A DNA stretch of 64,000 bases. Source: Polynucleobacter sp. MWH-UH19D (GTDB lineage Bacteria > Pseudomonadota > Gammaproteobacteria > Burkholderiales > Burkholderiaceae). The stretch is taken from the NCBI RefSeq assembly GCF_040409795.1, contig NZ_CP099571.1:62001-126000 (forward strand), read 5' to 3'. Position 1 is the first letter of the stretch, and the number at the start of each line of letters is the position of its first letter. Below, one piece after another: positions 1-9,555 of the stretch. The translations under genes were made by a program, and so were the position numbers. The notes below the pieces were generated by a model. That model saw only the letters and a program-made list of their open reading frames with translations. It searched no databases and had not been told where the DNA came from.

Positions 1-53
1 GCGTGCGTAAGGTTGAAACACCTGCCGCTGATGCGCAGAAGTCAGGAGAGTAA
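1..53 (+). CDS. rpsC: 30S ribosomal protein S3, C-terminal end (partial)
   Basis: Only the last 17 codons and the stop (TAA at 51-53) are in the window. The readable tail is a short charged, flexible peptide ending in QKSGE, typical of the variable S3 C-terminus in Betaproteobacteria. The identification rests mainly on gene order, because S3 always precedes L16 in the S10 operon. The stop lies two bases before the rplP start, as expected for coupled translation. Confidence 0.7.
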   Translation, partial: VRKVETPAADAQKSGE

Positions 54-55
54 GC

Positions 56-469
56 ATGCTACAACCAAAGCGTCGCAAGTATCGTAAGGAACAAAAAGGC
101 CGTAACACTGGCGTGGCAACACGCGGTAGTTCGGTAGCCTTTGGTGACTTTGGATTGAAGGCCGTTGGTCGTGGACGTTTGACAGCTCGTCAAATCGAGT
201 CAGCACGTCGCGCAATGACCCGTCACATTAAACGTGGTGGCCGTATTTGGATTCGTATTTTCCCAGATAAGCCAATTTCACAAAAACCTGCTGAAGTACG
301 TATGGGTAACGGTAAAGGTAATCCAGAGTACTACGTAGCTGAAATTCAACCAGGCAAAGTGCTTTACGAGATGGATGGTGTGGATGAGCAATTGGCGCGC
401 GAAGCTTTCAAGCTTGCTGCAGCGAAGTTGCCTTTGCAAACTACTTTCGTAATTCGCCACTTAGGTTGA
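56..469 (+). CDS. rplP: 50S ribosomal protein L16
   Basis: L16 is part of the large subunit near the A-site tRNA elbow and helps organise the peptidyl-transferase region. The 137-residue product has the usual length and opens with the family hallmark [11 protein letters not shown]. The conserved [10 protein letters not shown] segment lies near residue 84. The start is fixed by GGAGAG in the end of rpsC, seven bases upstream. The gene sits between rpsC and rpmC in the standard S10 operon order. Confidence 0.98.
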   Translation: MLQPKRRKYRKEQKGRNTGVATRGSSVAFGDFGLKAVGRGRLTARQIESARRAMTRHIKRGGRIWIRIFPDKPISQKPAEVRMGNGKGNPEYYVAEIQPGKVLYEMDGVDEQLAREAFKLAAAKLPLQTTFVIRHLG

Positions 470-483
470 TCGGAATAGAGATT

Positions 484-678
484 ATGAAAAATAAAGAATT
501 AGCAGCCAAAGATCTGACTGCCTTAAACGCAGAGTTGACAGAGCTCTTAAAGACAAACTTTAAGCTCCGTATGCAAAAAGGCACTCAGCAACTGACAAAT
601 ACCAGCCAATTGGGTAAAACGAAGCGTGATATTGCACGCGTAAAGACGTTTATTGCTCAAAAGACTGCTCAGAAATAA
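484..678 (+). CDS. rpmC: 50S ribosomal protein L29
   Basis: L29 lies at the polypeptide exit tunnel, where it helps form the docking site for trigger factor and SRP. The product is 64 residues, mostly two helices, with the typical [12 protein letters not shown] turn and the closing RVKTFIAQK motif. The ATG at 484 is preferred to an in-frame TTG at 466, because the TTG would overlap the rplP stop and add six residues not seen in the family. Confidence 0.97.
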   Translation: MKNKELAAKDLTALNAELTELLKTNFKLRMQKGTQQLTNTSQLGKTKRDIARVKTFIAQKTAQK

Positions 679-690
679 GGAAAAAGGGAT

Positions 691-960
691 ATGACAGAAT
701 TATCTAAACCCTTGCGCCGCACCCTCGTGGGACGCGTTGTTAGTGACAAAATGCAAAAAACTGTGACCGTGTTGGTTGAGCGTCAAGTTAAGCATCCAGT
801 GATTGGTAAGTACGTTGGCCAGTCCAAAAAGTACCATGCTCATGACGAAGCAGGCACTTACAAGATGGGTGATACCGTTGAAATTGCTGAATCTAAGCCA
901 ATTTCGCGTACTAAATCTTGGGTTGTGACCCGTTTGGTTGAAGCTTCAAAGGGTATTTAA
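691..960 (+). CDS. rpsQ: 30S ribosomal protein S17
   Basis: S17 is a primary 16S rRNA-binding protein with an OB fold that acts early in 30S assembly. The 89-residue protein carries the family signature [14 protein letters not shown] near its N-terminus, plus [25 protein letters not shown] precedes the start. It is the last S10-operon gene here; a terminator-like hairpin follows and the next gene is 182 bases away. Confidence 0.98.
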   Translation: MTELSKPLRRTLVGRVVSDKMQKTVTVLVERQVKHPVIGKYVGQSKKYHAHDEAGTYKMGDTVEIAESKPISRTKSWVVTRLVEASKGI

Positions 961-971
961 GGTTTTTTATA

Positions 972-1008
972 GGGTTTTGGAGAAGATTCTTCCCAAAACC
1001 TTGTTTTT
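972..1008 (+). terminator. Hairpin plus T-tract after rpsQ (terminator or attenuator)
   Basis: GGTTTTGG (973-980) pairs with CCAAAACC (993-1000). Past a bulged A, GAAG (982-985) pairs with CTTC (989-992), leaving the loop ATT. TTGTTTTT follows at once. This has the form of an intrinsic terminator closing the S10 operon, or of an attenuator if transcription continues into rplN. Confidence 0.6.
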
Positions 1009-1024
1009 CGTAGTAGAATACAAG

Positions 1025-1091
1025 GCTTCTCTGGTTTTATTGGAGAAGCAGTGTTTTCATTAATTCCGGGTTTTAGCTTTCGTTAAAGCCC
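1025..1091 (+). promoter_or_regulatory. Structured leader upstream of rplN (two hairpins)
   Basis: Two further hairpins lie between the rpsQ terminator and rplN. In the first, GCTTCTC (1025-1031) pairs with GAGAAGC (1043-1049). In the second, GGGTTTTA (1068-1075) pairs with TAAAGCCC (1084-1091) with one G-U pair. They make this 182-base gap a likely 5' leader for the spc genes. No convincing -35/-10 pair was found, and the regulator, if any, is unknown. Confidence 0.4.
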
Positions 1092-1142
1092 ATAGACGGA
1101 ACCAAGACTGTTTGCCTTTGGCTAATAAGTTGGGGATTAGAA

Positions 1143-1511
1143 ATGATACAAACCGAAAGTAGATTGCAGGTTGCCGATAACACAGGCGCCAGTGAAGTGT
1201 TGTGCATCAAGGTATTGGGCGGCTCCAAGCGTCGTTACGCCAGTATCGGTGATGTAATCAAAGTCACTGTGAAGTCCGCTGCTCCACGCGGCCGTGTAAA
1301 AAAAGGTGATATTTATAACGCTGTTGTTGTTAGAACAGCTAAGGGTGTTCGCCGTCCAGACGGATCATTGATTAAGTTTGATGACAACGCTGCGGTATTG
1401 CTCAACGCTAAGTTAGAGCCAATTGGCACACGTATCTTTGGACCTGTCACACGCGAATTGCGTACTGAGAAGTTCATGAAGATCGTTTCTCTTGCCCCCG
1501 AAGTAATTTAA
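1143..1511 (+). CDS. rplN: 50S ribosomal protein L14
   Basis: L14 forms an intersubunit bridge and interacts with L19. The 122-residue product has the canonical start [16 protein letters not shown] and the C-terminal [19 protein letters not shown] ending. GGGGATTAGAA precedes the ATG. It is the first gene of the spc block, with rplX nine bases downstream. Length and residues are fully normal. Confidence 0.98.
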   Translation: MIQTESRLQVADNTGASEVLCIKVLGGSKRRYASIGDVIKVTVKSAAPRGRVKKGDIYNAVVVRTAKGVRRPDGSLIKFDDNAAVLLNAKLEPIGTRIFGPVTRELRTEKFMKIVSLAPEVI

Positions 1512-1520
1512 GAGGCTGAC

Positions 1521-1829
1521 ATGAATAAGATTCGTAAAGGTGATTCCGTCGTTCTGTTGACTGGCCGAGATAAAGGCAAGCAAGGAACTGTTACAGCCGT
1601 TCTCGACGACAAACTCGTTATCGAAGGCGTAAATGTTTACAAAAAGAGTGTTAAACCTAATCCAGCAGCTGGTGTTACCGGTGGCTTGATTGACAAGACT
1701 ATGCCCGTTCACATTTCAAATGTGGCTTTGGTTGACGGTAACGGCAAACCATCACGCGTTGGTATCAAACTCGTTGATGGCAAAAAGCAACGTTTCCTCA
1801 AAACCACTGGCGCAACATTGAGCGCATAA
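1521..1829 (+). CDS. rplX: 50S ribosomal protein L24
   Basis: L24 is an assembly-initiator protein of the 50S subunit that binds the 5' domain of 23S rRNA. The 102 residues begin with [20 protein letters not shown], the KOW-domain signature, and contain the [12 protein letters not shown] loop. GAGGCTGAC supplies the ribosome binding site. It lies in canonical order between rplN and rplE. Confidence 0.98.
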   Translation: MNKIRKGDSVVLLTGRDKGKQGTVTAVLDDKLVIEGVNVYKKSVKPNPAAGVTGGLIDKTMPVHISNVALVDGNGKPSRVGIKLVDGKKQRFLKTTGATLSA

Positions 1830-1845
1830 GGGGCGGAGAGAAACT

Positions 1846-2388
1846 ATGAGCACACGTTTTCAAGAGCACTATCAAGCTAAAGTAGTTGCGGATTTGATCG
1901 CCAAGTTCGGCTACAAGTCTGTAATGGAAGTTCCACGCATCACCAAAGTAACCCTGAACATGGGCTTGGGTGAGGCTGTGAATGATAAAAAAGTGATCGA
2001 AAATGCAGTTGGTGATTTAACTAAGGTCGCAGGCCAAAAGCCAGTTGTGACCAAAGCTAAAAAAGCAATTGCAGGTTTCAAAATTCGTCAAGGCTACCCT
2101 ATTGGTGCCATGGTGACATTGCGTGGTCAACGCATGTACGAATTTTTAGATCGTTTTGTAACGGTTGCCTTACCACGCGTGCGTGACTTCCGCGGTATTT
2201 CTGGTAAAGCATTTGATGGTCGTGGTAACTACAACATCGGCGTTAAAGAACAGATCATCTTCCCTGAAATCGAATACGACAAGATTGATGCCCTCCGTGG
2301 TCTCAATATCAGTATTACTACGACTGCTAAGACTGACGAAGAAGCAAAAGCTTTGTTAGCAGCATTCAAATTCCCTTTCCGCAATTAA
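1846..2388 (+). CDS. rplE: 50S ribosomal protein L5
   Basis: L5 binds 5S rRNA and contacts the P-site tRNA. The 180-residue product matches the usual length. It has the N-terminal [17 protein letters not shown] motif, central [18 protein letters not shown] and the C-terminal [17 protein letters not shown] segment. GGGGCGGAGAG precedes the ATG by six bases. In E. coli the S8 repressor site lies around the start of this gene; no equivalent fold was worked out here. Confidence 0.98.
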   Translation: MSTRFQEHYQAKVVADLIAKFGYKSVMEVPRITKVTLNMGLGEAVNDKKVIENAVGDLTKVAGQKPVVTKAKKAIAGFKIRQGYPIGAMVTLRGQRMYEFLDRFVTVALPRVRDFRGISGKAFDGRGNYNIGVKEQIIFPEIEYDKIDALRGLNISITTTAKTDEEAKALLAAFKFPFRN

Positions 2389-2397
2389 GAGGCTAAC

Positions 2398-2703
2398 GTG
2401 GCAAAACTATCCCTAATTGAGCGCGAAAATAAGCGCGCAAAAACTGTAGAGAAGTACGCTGCTAAGCGTGCAGAACTCAAGGCAATCATTGCTGATAACT
2501 CACGCAGCGATGAAGAGCGTTATGAAGCTCGTTTGAAGCTACAAGCACTCCCACGTAATGCAAGCCCGATTCGTCAAAGAAATCGTTGTTCATTAACCGG
2601 TCGTCCACGTGGCACATTCCGCAAGTTCGGTTTGGCTCGCGGCAAGATTCGTGAAATCGCCTTCCGTGGCGAAATCCCCGGTTTAACCAAGGCCAGCTGG
2701 TAA
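2398..2703 (+). CDS. rpsN: 30S ribosomal protein S14
   Basis: S14 is a late-assembling protein in the 30S head. The product is the long, zinc-free form (101 residues), with no CxxC pairs. It shows the conserved [18 protein letters not shown] box near residue 61 and the terminal IPGLTKASW. The start is GTG at 2398, preceded by AAGAGGCTAAC. It is cotranscribed with rplE and rpsH. Confidence 0.97.
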   Translation: MAKLSLIERENKRAKTVEKYAAKRAELKAIIADNSRSDEERYEARLKLQALPRNASPIRQRNRCSLTGRPRGTFRKFGLARGKIREIAFRGEIPGLTKASW

Positions 2704-2727
2704 GCGGCGAAAGAATTAGGAGAACTC

Positions 2728-3123
2728 ATGAGTATCAGCGATCCAATCGCCGACATGTTGACCCGGATCCGCAATGCGCAAGCAGTGCAGAAGCCTTTAG
2801 TCACAATGCCGTCGTCAAAAGTTAAAGTAGCCATTGCAAAAGTTTTGCAAGATGAAGGCTATATTGAGAATTTTGAAGTCAAAGGCGAAGCAGCTAAGCC
2901 AGTGCTTCACATTGGTCTCAAATACTATGCAGGCCGCCCTGTTATCGAGCGTATCGACCGTGTATCAACACCAAGTCTGCGTATCTATAAGGGCCGTCAT
3001 GACATTCCAGAAGTGATGAATGGCTTGGGCATTGCAATTATCTCAACCCCTCAAGGCGTAATGACAGACCGTAAAGCACGTGCAACAGGCGTGGGCGGCG
3101 AAGTTATTTGCTACGTAGCCTAA
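2728..3123 (+). CDS. rpsH: 30S ribosomal protein S8
   Basis: S8 binds the central domain of 16S rRNA and, in E. coli, represses its own operon. The 131-residue product starts [17 protein letters not shown] and ends with the conserved [18 protein letters not shown] and GGEVICYVA segments. A strong AGGAGAA site precedes the ATG. It stands in canonical position between rpsN and rplF. Confidence 0.98.
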   Translation: MSISDPIADMLTRIRNAQAVQKPLVTMPSSKVKVAIAKVLQDEGYIENFEVKGEAAKPVLHIGLKYYAGRPVIERIDRVSTPSLRIYKGRHDIPEVMNGLGIAIISTPQGVMTDRKARATGVGGEVICYVA

Positions 3124-3133
3124 GGAGAGAAAT

Positions 3134-3667
3134 ATGTCCCGCGTAGGTAAATCACCAATCACAGTTCCAAAGGGCGCTGAAATCAATATCAATGGTGCAA
3201 ACATTACTGTTAAAGGCCCGTTGGGCACATTGACACATAATTTGCATCCTTCTGTTGGTTTGAAACAAGAAGATGGCGTACTGACAGTTGTTTTGAATAA
3301 TGACTCTCCAGAAGCTGGCGCTCAGTCAGGAACAGCACGCGCATTGGTTAACAACATGGTTGTTGGCGTTACCACTGGCTTTGAGCGCAAGCTTAGCTTG
3401 GTAGGCGTTGGCTATCGTGCTCAAGCTCAAGGCGAAACATTGAAGTTGCAGTTGGGTTTTTCTCACGACATTATTTACAACCTACCAAAAGGTGTAAAAG
3501 CTGAGACTCCATCGCAAACTGAAATCATTATCAAGGGTTCCAACAAGCAACAAGTTGGCCAGGTTGCAGCAGAAGTTCGCGCATACCGCTCACCAGAGCC
3601 ATACAAAGGCAAGGGTGTTCGCTACGTGGATGAGGTTGTGCATCTGAAAGAAACTAAGAAGAAGTAA
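3134..3667 (+). CDS. rplF: 50S ribosomal protein L6
   Basis: L6 sits at the base of the L7/L12 stalk near the sarcin-ricin loop. The 177 residues form the expected two related domains. The product opens [14 protein letters not shown], has the central [12 protein letters not shown] motif and ends with the signature [23 protein letters not shown] precedes the start. Length and residues are ordinary. Confidence 0.98.
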   Translation: MSRVGKSPITVPKGAEININGANITVKGPLGTLTHNLHPSVGLKQEDGVLTVVLNNDSPEAGAQSGTARALVNNMVVGVTTGFERKLSLVGVGYRAQAQGETLKLQLGFSHDIIYNLPKGVKAETPSQTEIIIKGSNKQQVGQVAAEVRAYRSPEPYKGKGVRYVDEVVHLKETKKK

Positions 3668-3680
3668 GCGAGATTAGAAA

Positions 3681-4034
3681 ATGAATAAAGACGAATCTAG
3701 ACAAAGACGCGCTCGGCAGACTCGTATTCGCATTGCCGAAGCTCAGGCAAATCGCTTAACAGTTATCCGTAGCAATTCGCATATTTCTGCACAGGTTTAC
3801 AGCCCATGTGGAACCAAAGTTGTTGCAGCTGCCTCAACAATGGAAAAAGATTTGCGCCAAGCAATCAAAAACGGCGGTAACGCTGATGCTGCTAAACAAA
3901 TCGGCAAGTTAGTTGCTGAGCGTGCTGTAAAGGCAGGCGTTGTGGATGTTGCTTTTGATCGTTCTGGTCACCGTTACCACGGCCGTATTAAGGCCTTAGC
4001 TGAAGCTGCGCGTGAAGCCGGCTTGAAGTTCTAA
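3681..4034 (+). CDS. rplR: 50S ribosomal protein L18
   Basis: L18 binds 5S rRNA together with L5 and L25. The 117-residue product has a basic N-terminus rich in Arg and the family core [13 protein letters not shown]. It ends with [26 protein letters not shown], shown here only as its key tail [11 protein letters not shown]. The gene lies 13 bases after rplF and 17 before rpsE. Confidence 0.97.
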   Translation: MNKDESRQRRARQTRIRIAEAQANRLTVIRSNSHISAQVYSPCGTKVVAAASTMEKDLRQAIKNGGNADAAKQIGKLVAERAVKAGVVDVAFDRSGHRYHGRIKALAEAAREAGLKF

Positions 4035-4051
4035 TAGGTTTAGGAAAAAAC

Positions 4052-4570
4052 ATGGCAAAAATGCAAGCTAAGATGCAAAACGAAGAGCGTGATGATGGTC
4101 TTCGCGAGAAGATGATCGCTGTTAATCGTGTAACTAAAGTGGTTAAGGGTGGTCGTATTCTCGGCTTCGCTGCACTCACAGTAGTTGGCGATGGCGATGG
4201 TCGTATCGGTATGGGCAAGGGCAAATCAAAAGAGGTTCCAGTTGCTGTGCAAAAGGCAATGGACGAAGCTCGTCGCAAGATGATCAAGGTGCCTTTGCGT
4301 AAAGGTACATTGCAGCATTCAGTGATTGGTCAACATGGCGCGTCACGCGTTTTGATCTCTCCAGCTAAAGATGGTACTGGCGTGATTGCTGGTGGCCCAA
4401 TGCGCGCTATTTTTGATGTGATGGGTGTAACAAACGTTGTAGCAAAGTCTCTCGGCTCAACAAACCCTTACAACATGGTTCGCGCAACGATTGATGGCTT
4501 AAGCAAGATGAGTACTCCTGCTGAGATTGCTGCTAAACGCGGTAAGTCAGTAGAAGAGATTCTCGGCTAA
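4052..4570 (+). CDS. rpsE: 30S ribosomal protein S5
   Basis: S5 is located at the mRNA entry tunnel and contributes to decoding accuracy and helicase activity. The 172-residue product has the double-stranded-RNA-binding-like N-terminal domain ([17 protein letters not shown] near residue 27). The signature [17 protein letters not shown] follows near residue 56. AGGAAAAAAC precedes the ATG. It is followed by rpmD, as in most bacteria. Confidence 0.98.
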   Translation: MAKMQAKMQNEERDDGLREKMIAVNRVTKVVKGGRILGFAALTVVGDGDGRIGMGKGKSKEVPVAVQKAMDEARRKMIKVPLRKGTLQHSVIGQHGASRVLISPAKDGTGVIAGGPMRAIFDVMGVTNVVAKSLGSTNPYNMVRATIDGLSKMSTPAEIAAKRGKSVEEILG

Positions 4571-4593
4571 GACCCAATATTAGGAATCTACAA

Positions 4594-4782
4594 ATGACAA
4601 AATCAAACTCCAAACTCAAATTGCAATTAGTACGCAGTTTGATCGGTACACGCGAAAGTCACCGTGCAACGGTGCGTGGCTTAGGCTTGGGTCGCATCAA
4701 TTCAGTTTCTGAATTGGAAGACACTCCAGCTGTTCGCGGCATGATTAATAAAGTTTCTTATCTAGTGAAAGTCATTGGCTAA
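4594..4782 (+). CDS. rpmD: 50S ribosomal protein L30
   Basis: L30 is a small protein of the large subunit with a ferredoxin-like fold. The product is 62 residues with the typical [20 protein letters not shown] start and the central [33 protein letters not shown] precedes the ATG. Position between rpsE and rplO is canonical. Confidence 0.97.
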   Translation: MTKSNSKLKLQLVRSLIGTRESHRATVRGLGLGRINSVSELEDTPAVRGMINKVSYLVKVIG

Positions 4783-4809
4783 CAACTAGCTAGTAAATAG
4801 GCGAAGAAT

Positions 4810-5250
4810 ATGCAACTCAATACACTCAAACCCGCAGAAGGCTCTAAGAAAGCGCGTCGTCGCGTGGGCCGCGGCATTGGCTCTGGTCTTGGTAAAACTG
4901 CTGGCCGTGGTCACAAAGGTCAAAAATCCCGCTCTGGTGGTTTCCATAAGGTTGGATTTGAAGGCGGTCAGATGCCTATGTATCGTCGTTTGCCAAAACG
5001 CGGCTTCGTATCTTTGACACGTCGTCACGTTGGTCAAATTACATTGAACGATTTAGCAAAAATCAATTTGCCAGAAGTGGACTTATTAGTTTTGAAAGCA
5101 CACGGCTTTGCTGGTGAGCAAATCAATGCAGTGAAAGTCATTAAAACTGGCGAACTCAAGATTGCTGTAACCCTCAAGGGCATCAGCGCAACTGCTGGTG
5201 CAAAAGCAGCAATTGAAGCAGCTGGCGGCAAGCTGGTTGAGTTGGCTTAA
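4810..5250 (+). CDS. rplO: 50S ribosomal protein L15
   Basis: L15 is a late-assembly 50S protein with a long glycine-arginine-rich N-terminal extension that penetrates 23S rRNA. The 146 residues show this extension ([20 protein letters not shown]) and the [17 protein letters not shown] signature, then a globular C-terminal domain. AGGCGAAGAAT precedes the ATG. It lies just upstream of secY, the usual arrangement. Confidence 0.98.
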   Translation: MQLNTLKPAEGSKKARRRVGRGIGSGLGKTAGRGHKGQKSRSGGFHKVGFEGGQMPMYRRLPKRGFVSLTRRHVGQITLNDLAKINLPEVDLLVLKAHGFAGEQINAVKVIKTGELKIAVTLKGISATAGAKAAIEAAGGKLVELA

Positions 5251-5267
5251 TAGGTCTTATCAAGTCT

Positions 5268-6605
5268 ATGGCATTAGCACCAACCAATAGCGCAAGCGCT
5301 GCAACAGCAGGAGGCAAGTTTGGCGATCTTCGTCGCCGCTTGGTTTTCCTGGTGTTGGCTTTGCTCGTCTATCGTTTAGGTGCGCATATTCCAGTTCCTG
5401 GTATTGATCCAGACCAGTTGGCGCAGTTATTTGCTGGTCAAAAAGACGGTATCTTGGGAATGTTCAATTTATTCTCAGGCGGCGCTTTGTCTCGCTTCAC
5501 AGTATTTGCTTTGGGAATCATGCCTTACATTTCTGCATCAATCATCATGCAGTTAATGACCATCGTTCTCCCATCATTGGAAGCATTGAAAAAAGAGGGT
5601 CAAGCCGGTCAGCGCAAGATTACTCAGTACACCCGTTATGGCACTGTATTCTTGGCAACATTCCAAGCATTAGGAATTTCTGTTGCATTACAGGCGCAAC
5701 CAGGCTTGGTGATCAATCCAGGTTTGATGTTTGAATTAAATACAGTTGTTACTTTAGTTACTGGCACGATGTTCTTGATGTGGCTCGGTGAGCAAATTAC
5801 TGAGCGCGGCTTGGGTAATGGTATCTCGATCATTATTTTCGGCGGTATTGTGTCTGGCTTACCAAATGCATTAGCCAGCTTATTGGAGCTTGTTCGTACT
5901 GGTTCTATGAACATTATTTCTGCTCTCTTAATCGTTGTGATCGTTGTTGCAGTAACTTATTTTGTTGTGTTTGTAGAGCGTGGTCAGCGCCGCATTTTGG
6001 TGAACTACGCTAAGCGTCAAGTTGGTAACAAGATTTACGGCGGCCAATCTTCATACTTCCCGTTGAAGTTGAATATGGCAGGCGTTATCCCTCCAATTTT
6101 TGCTTCCTCCATTATTTTGTTCCCTGCAACGATTGCTGGCTGGTTTACATCAGGTGAGCCAACTAATATGTTCAGCAGAATTATTAAGGACTTGGCTGCA
6201 ACATTGGCCCCAGGCCAACCGGTATACACCATTTTGTACGCGGCAGCGATTATTTTCTTCTGTTTCTTCTATACCGCTTTGGTGTTCAACAGCCGCGAAA
6301 CCGCAGAGAATTTGAAGAAGAGTGGTGCATTTGTTCCAGGCATTCGTCCTGGCGATCAAACAGCGCGTTACATCGATAAGATTTTGGTGCGTTTGACATT
6401 GGCTGGTGCAATTTATATGGTTCTGGTTTGCTTGTTGCCAGAATTCTTGGTGTTGAAGTACAACGTGCCGTTCTATTTCGGTGGTACTTCATTGTTGATT
6501 ATTGTGGTTGTTGCAATGGATTTCATGGCTCAAGTTCAGTCATTTGTCATGCAGCAGCAATATGGCTCTTTGATGAAAAAAGCCAACTTTAAGATGGGCG
6601 CTTAA
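5268..6605 (+). CDS. secY: Preprotein translocase subunit SecY
   Basis: SecY forms the protein-conducting channel of the inner membrane with SecE and SecG. The 445-residue product has ten hydrophobic segments. Visible hallmarks are [13 protein letters not shown] at the N-terminus, the plug and second-helix region [14 protein letters not shown], and the cytoplasmic signature [18 protein letters not shown] [15 protein letters not shown]. Its place at the end of the spc ribosomal genes couples translocon and ribosome supply. infA starts four bases after the stop. Confidence 0.98.
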   Translation: MALAPTNSASAATAGGKFGDLRRRLVFLVLALLVYRLGAHIPVPGIDPDQLAQLFAGQKDGILGMFNLFSGGALSRFTVFALGIMPYISASIIMQLMTIVLPSLEALKKEGQAGQRKITQYTRYGTVFLATFQALGISVALQAQPGLVINPGLMFELNTVVTLVTGTMFLMWLGEQITERGLGNGISIIIFGGIVSGLPNALASLLELVRTGSMNIISALLIVVIVVAVTYFVVFVERGQRRILVNYAKRQVGNKIYGGQSSYFPLKLNMAGVIPPIFASSIILFPATIAGWFTSGEPTNMFSRIIKDLAATLAPGQPVYTILYAAAIIFFCFFYTALVFNSRETAENLKKSGAFVPGIRPGDQTARYIDKILVRLTLAGAIYMVLVCLLPEFLVLKYNVPFYFGGTSLLIIVVVAMDFMAQVQSFVMQQQYGSLMKKANFKMGA

Positions 6606-6609
6606 CTGA

Positions 6610-6828
6610 ATGTCTAAAGACGATGTAATTCAGATGGCGGGAGAAGTTGTAGAGAATTTGCCAAACGCAATGTTTCGCGTAAAGCTAGAAAACGGACATG
6701 TGGTTTTAGGGCACATTTCTGGAAAGATGCGGATGCACTATATCCGTATTCTGCCTGGAGATAAGGTGACGGTGGAGATGACTCCTTACGACCTGACGCG
6801 CGCCAGAATCATTTTCCGTGCGAAGTAA
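6610..6828 (+). CDS. infA: Translation initiation factor IF-1
   Basis: IF-1 binds the 30S A site during initiation. The 72-residue OB-fold protein contains the conserved core [20 protein letters not shown] and ends in RARIIFRAK. The gene starts four bases after the secY stop with no spacer of its own, so its translation is probably coupled to secY. Having infA inside the spc block between secY and rpmJ is common in Betaproteobacteria. Confidence 0.97.
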   Translation: MSKDDVIQMAGEVVENLPNAMFRVKLENGHVVLGHISGKMRMHYIRILPGDKVTVEMTPYDLTRARIIFRAK

Positions 6829-6862
6829 AGATTAAGTAGTACCTATTTTTAAGAGGTGAGTT

Positions 6863-6979
6863 ATGAAAGTTTTAGCATCCGTTAAGTGTATTTGCAGAAA
6901 TTGCAAGATCATTAAGCGCAAACGCGTTGTGCGCGTGATCTGTTCTTCAGACGCACGTCATAAGCAGCGTCAAGGCTGA
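6863..6979 (+). CDS. rpmJ: 50S ribosomal protein L36 (zinc form)
   Basis: L36 is the smallest large-subunit protein and stabilises the 23S rRNA near L6 and L16. Reading from ATG 6863 gives 38 residues starting [14 protein letters not shown] and ending KHKQRQG-like ARHKQRQG. Zinc ligands Cys11, Cys14, Cys27 and His33 are all present, so this is the C+ (zinc-binding) paralogue type. AAGAGGTGAG precedes the start. It lies between infA and rpsM in the canonical position. Confidence 0.95.
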   Translation: MKVLASVKCICRNCKIIKRKRVVRVICSSDARHKQRQG

Positions 6980-7003
6980 TCTGGTTAATTAAGAGGAAAT
7001 CTC

Positions 7004-7369
7004 ATGGCACGTATCGCTGGGGTAAACATCCCAAATCATCAACATACTGTTATCGGTTTAACGTCCATTTTTGGCATCGGCACAACTCGTGCGCGTCAAA
7101 TTTGCAAAACCACAGGCGTTGCAATCGACAAAAAAGTTAAAGATCTTACTGACGCTGACTTAGAAAAGTTACGTGATGAAGTAGGTAAGTTCATTACCGA
7201 AGGTGACCTTCGTCGTGAAGTAACTATGAGCATCAAGCGTTTGATGGACTTGGGTTGCTATCGTGGCGTTCGTCATCGTAAGGGCTTGCCTGTGCGTGGT
7301 CAACGTACTAAGACAAATGCGCGTACTCGTAAGGGTCCACGTAAGTCTGGCATTGCACTGAAGAAATAA
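7004..7369 (+). CDS. rpsM: 30S ribosomal protein S13
   Basis: S13 sits in the 30S head, contacts P-site tRNA and forms bridges to the 50S. The 121-residue product begins [20 protein letters not shown] and has the helix-hairpin-helix motif [14 protein letters not shown]. It ends with the basic [15 protein letters not shown] tail. A clear AAGAGGAAAT site precedes the ATG. It opens the alpha-operon part of the cluster. Confidence 0.98.
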   Translation: MARIAGVNIPNHQHTVIGLTSIFGIGTTRARQICKTTGVAIDKKVKDLTDADLEKLRDEVGKFITEGDLRREVTMSIKRLMDLGCYRGVRHRKGLPVRGQRTKTNARTRKGPRKSGIALKK

Positions 7370-7387
7370 TCAAGAAAGTTTATTGAC

Positions 7388-7795
7388 ATGGCACAACAAA
7401 AATCCGCTTCCGCTGCTGCACAGCGCGCTCGTAAGAAGGTTAAAAAGAACGTTGCTGATGGTATTGCGCACGTTCACGCTTCTTTCAACAACACGATTAT
7501 TACGATCACTGATCGTCAAGGAAATGCGCTTTCATGGGCAACTTCTGGCGGCCAAGGTTTCAAGGGCTCACGTAAATCAACACCTTTTGCTGCTCAGGTA
7601 GCCGCAGAAGTTGCTGGCAAAGTAGCTATTGAATGCGGTATCAAGAACTTGGAAGTTCAGATTAAGGGTCCAGGCCCTGGTCGTGAATCAGCAGTTCGTG
7701 CATTGAACTCATTAGGCATCAAGATTACTGAGATTCAAGACGTAACTCCAGTTCCACATAATGGTTGCCGTCCTCCTAAGCGTCGTCGTATCTAA
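7388..7795 (+). CDS. rpsK: 30S ribosomal protein S11
   Basis: S11 is part of the 30S platform and lines the mRNA exit path. The 135-residue protein has the typical [19 protein letters not shown] core, the [14 protein letters not shown] segment, the [14 protein letters not shown] loop and the terminal [13 protein letters not shown]. It follows rpsM by 18 bases. Another frame from 7383 also stays open but carries no family features. Confidence 0.98.
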   Translation: MAQQKSASAAAQRARKKVKKNVADGIAHVHASFNNTIITITDRQGNALSWATSGGQGFKGSRKSTPFAAQVAAEVAGKVAIECGIKNLEVQIKGPGPGRESAVRALNSLGIKITEIQDVTPVPHNGCRPPKRRRI

Positions 7796-7845
7796 GCTGG
7801 GAAGTTGGTAGTACAAGTTTTAGTAGTTTTTTATTAAAGCCCACC

Positions 7846-7893
7846 GTTCGCCTGATTTAAAGGGCGAACTCACCGCCGGTCGAAAGACTGCGG
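7846..7893 (+). promoter_or_regulatory. Structured leader of rpsD (candidate S4 autoregulatory site)
   Basis: The 116-base gap between rpsK and rpsD contains two hairpins. GTTCGCC (7846-7852) pairs with GGCGAAC (7863-7869). Then CCG (7873-7875) and CGGTC (7877-7881), separated by a bulged C, pair with GACTG (7886-7890) and CGG (7891-7893) around a GAAA tetraloop. The second hairpin ends 19 bases before the rpsD start. S4 is a known autogenous repressor in other bacteria, so an S4-binding role is plausible; this is inference. Confidence 0.45.
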
Positions 7894-7911
7894 CAAAGAA
7901 AGGAAAACATC

Positions 7912-8535
7912 GTGGCACGTTACTTAGGCCCTAAGGCCAAATTAGCTCGTCGGGAAGGCACCGACTTATTTTTAAAGAGCGCACGTCGCGCCCTGTCAGA
8001 CAAGTGCAAGTTAGATACTAAGCCTGGTCAACATGGTCGTACATCTGGCTCAAGAACATCTGATTACGGCAACCAATTGCGTGAAAAACAAAAGGTTAAG
8101 CGTATCTATGGCGTATTAGAGCGTCAATTCCGTCGTTACTTCGCAGAAGCTGAGCGTCGTAAAGGCAATACTGGTGAAACATTGCTCCAGTTGCTAGAGT
8201 CACGTCTCGATAACGTGGTCTATCGCATGGGCTTTGGTTCAACACGTGCAGAAGCTCGTCAGTTGGTTTCTCATGGCGCCATTATGTTGAATGGTAGCGC
8301 AGTGAATATTCCATCGATTCAGGTTAAGCCTGGTGATGTTGTTTCTATTCGTGAAAAAGCGAAGAAGCAAGCCCGTATTACAGAATCACTCAATTTGGTT
8401 CAGCAAATGTCTGCAGTTACCTGGGTTTCAGTTGACGCAGCTAAGCTGGAGGGAACATTTAAGCAAGTGCCTGACCGCGAAGATATCAGCGGTGAAATTA
8501 ATGAAAGTTTGATCGTCGAATTGTATTCACGTTAA
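7912..8535 (+). CDS. rpsD: 30S ribosomal protein S4
   Basis: S4 nucleates 30S assembly by binding the 5' domain of 16S rRNA, and in many bacteria it represses its own operon. The 207-residue product starts [19 protein letters not shown]. The S4 RNA-binding domain lies at about residues 97-160 ([20 protein letters not shown]). The start is GTG at 7912, with AAAGGAAAAC upstream. A structured 116-base leader separates it from rpsK. Confidence 0.98.
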   Translation: MARYLGPKAKLARREGTDLFLKSARRALSDKCKLDTKPGQHGRTSGSRTSDYGNQLREKQKVKRIYGVLERQFRRYFAEAERRKGNTGETLLQLLESRLDNVVYRMGFGSTRAEARQLVSHGAIMLNGSAVNIPSIQVKPGDVVSIREKAKKQARITESLNLVQQMSAVTWVSVDAAKLEGTFKQVPDREDISGEINESLIVELYSR

Positions 8536-8558
8536 TTAGGCACTCTCAAGGAAAAAAT

Positions 8559-9539
8559 ATGCAAACAAATTTGCTCAAGCCAAAAATTATTTCTGTTGAA
8601 GCGCTTACTGCCAACCAAGCTAAGGTTGTTATGGAGCCGTTCGAGCGTGGTTATGGCCACACACTCGGTAATGCATTACGTCGTGTACTTTTGTCCTCGA
8701 TGGTTGGTTATGCTCCAACTGAAGTAGCTATTGCAGGTGTAGTTCATGAATATTCCACTTTGGATGGCGTGCAAGAAGATGTTGTAAACCTCTTGCTCAA
8801 CCTCAAAGGCATCGTATTTAAGTTGCAATCACGTGACGAAGTCACAATCAATTTGCGTAAAGAAGGCCCAGGCGTCGTTACTGCAAAAGATATTGATTTG
8901 CCACACGATGTAGAAATTATTAATCCTGATCATGTGATCGCTCACTTGTCTGCTGGTGGCAAGTTGGATATGCAGATCAAGGTTGAAAAAGGTCGTGGCT
9001 ATGTTCCAGGTAACGTTCGTCAGTACAACGACGAAACTTCTAAGATTATTGGCCGCATCGTTTTAGATGCTTCATTTAGTCCAGTTAGCCGCGTTAGCTA
9101 CGCCGTTGAATCTGCTCGTGTTGAGCAACGTACCGACCTCGATCGTCTCGTGATGACTATTGAAACTAATGGTGTGTTGTCTCCTGAAGAGGCGATTCGT
9201 CAAGCTGCTAGCATCTTGGTTGACCAATTGGTTGTATTCGCGGCTCTTGAAAGCAGCGAAGTTTCTGGCGATCTCGCACCAAGCCGCTCTTCAATGGTTG
9301 ATCCAATGTTGATGCGTCCTGTAGATGATCTTGAGCTCACAGTTCGCTCTGCAAACTGCTTGAAAGCTGAGAATATTTACTACATTGGTGATTTGATCCA
9401 ACGTACAGAGAATGAATTGTTGAAGACGCCTAATTTAGGCCGTAAGTCCTTGAATGAAATCAAAGACGTATTGGCTGCTCGTGGCTTAAGTCTTGGCATG
9501 AAACTCGAAAGCTGGCCTCCAGCCAACCTCGAGAAATAA
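8559..9539 (+). CDS. rpoA: DNA-directed RNA polymerase subunit alpha
   Basis: The alpha subunit dimerises to start RNA polymerase assembly, and its C-terminal domain contacts UP elements and activators. The 326-residue product has the N-terminal dimerisation motif [19 protein letters not shown] (about residues 30-50). A linker follows, then the C-terminal domain with [19 protein letters not shown] and [16 protein letters not shown]. Position between rpsD and rplQ is canonical. Confidence 0.98.
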   Translation: MQTNLLKPKIISVEALTANQAKVVMEPFERGYGHTLGNALRRVLLSSMVGYAPTEVAIAGVVHEYSTLDGVQEDVVNLLLNLKGIVFKLQSRDEVTINLRKEGPGVVTAKDIDLPHDVEIINPDHVIAHLSAGGKLDMQIKVEKGRGYVPGNVRQYNDETSKIIGRIVLDASFSPVSRVSYAVESARVEQRTDLDRLVMTIETNGVLSPEEAIRQAASILVDQLVVFAALESSEVSGDLAPSRSSMVDPMLMRPVDDLELTVRSANCLKAENIYYIGDLIQRTENELLKTPNLGRKSLNEIKDVLAARGLSLGMKLESWPPANLEK

Positions 9540-9555
9540 TTAGAAAGGAAGCATC

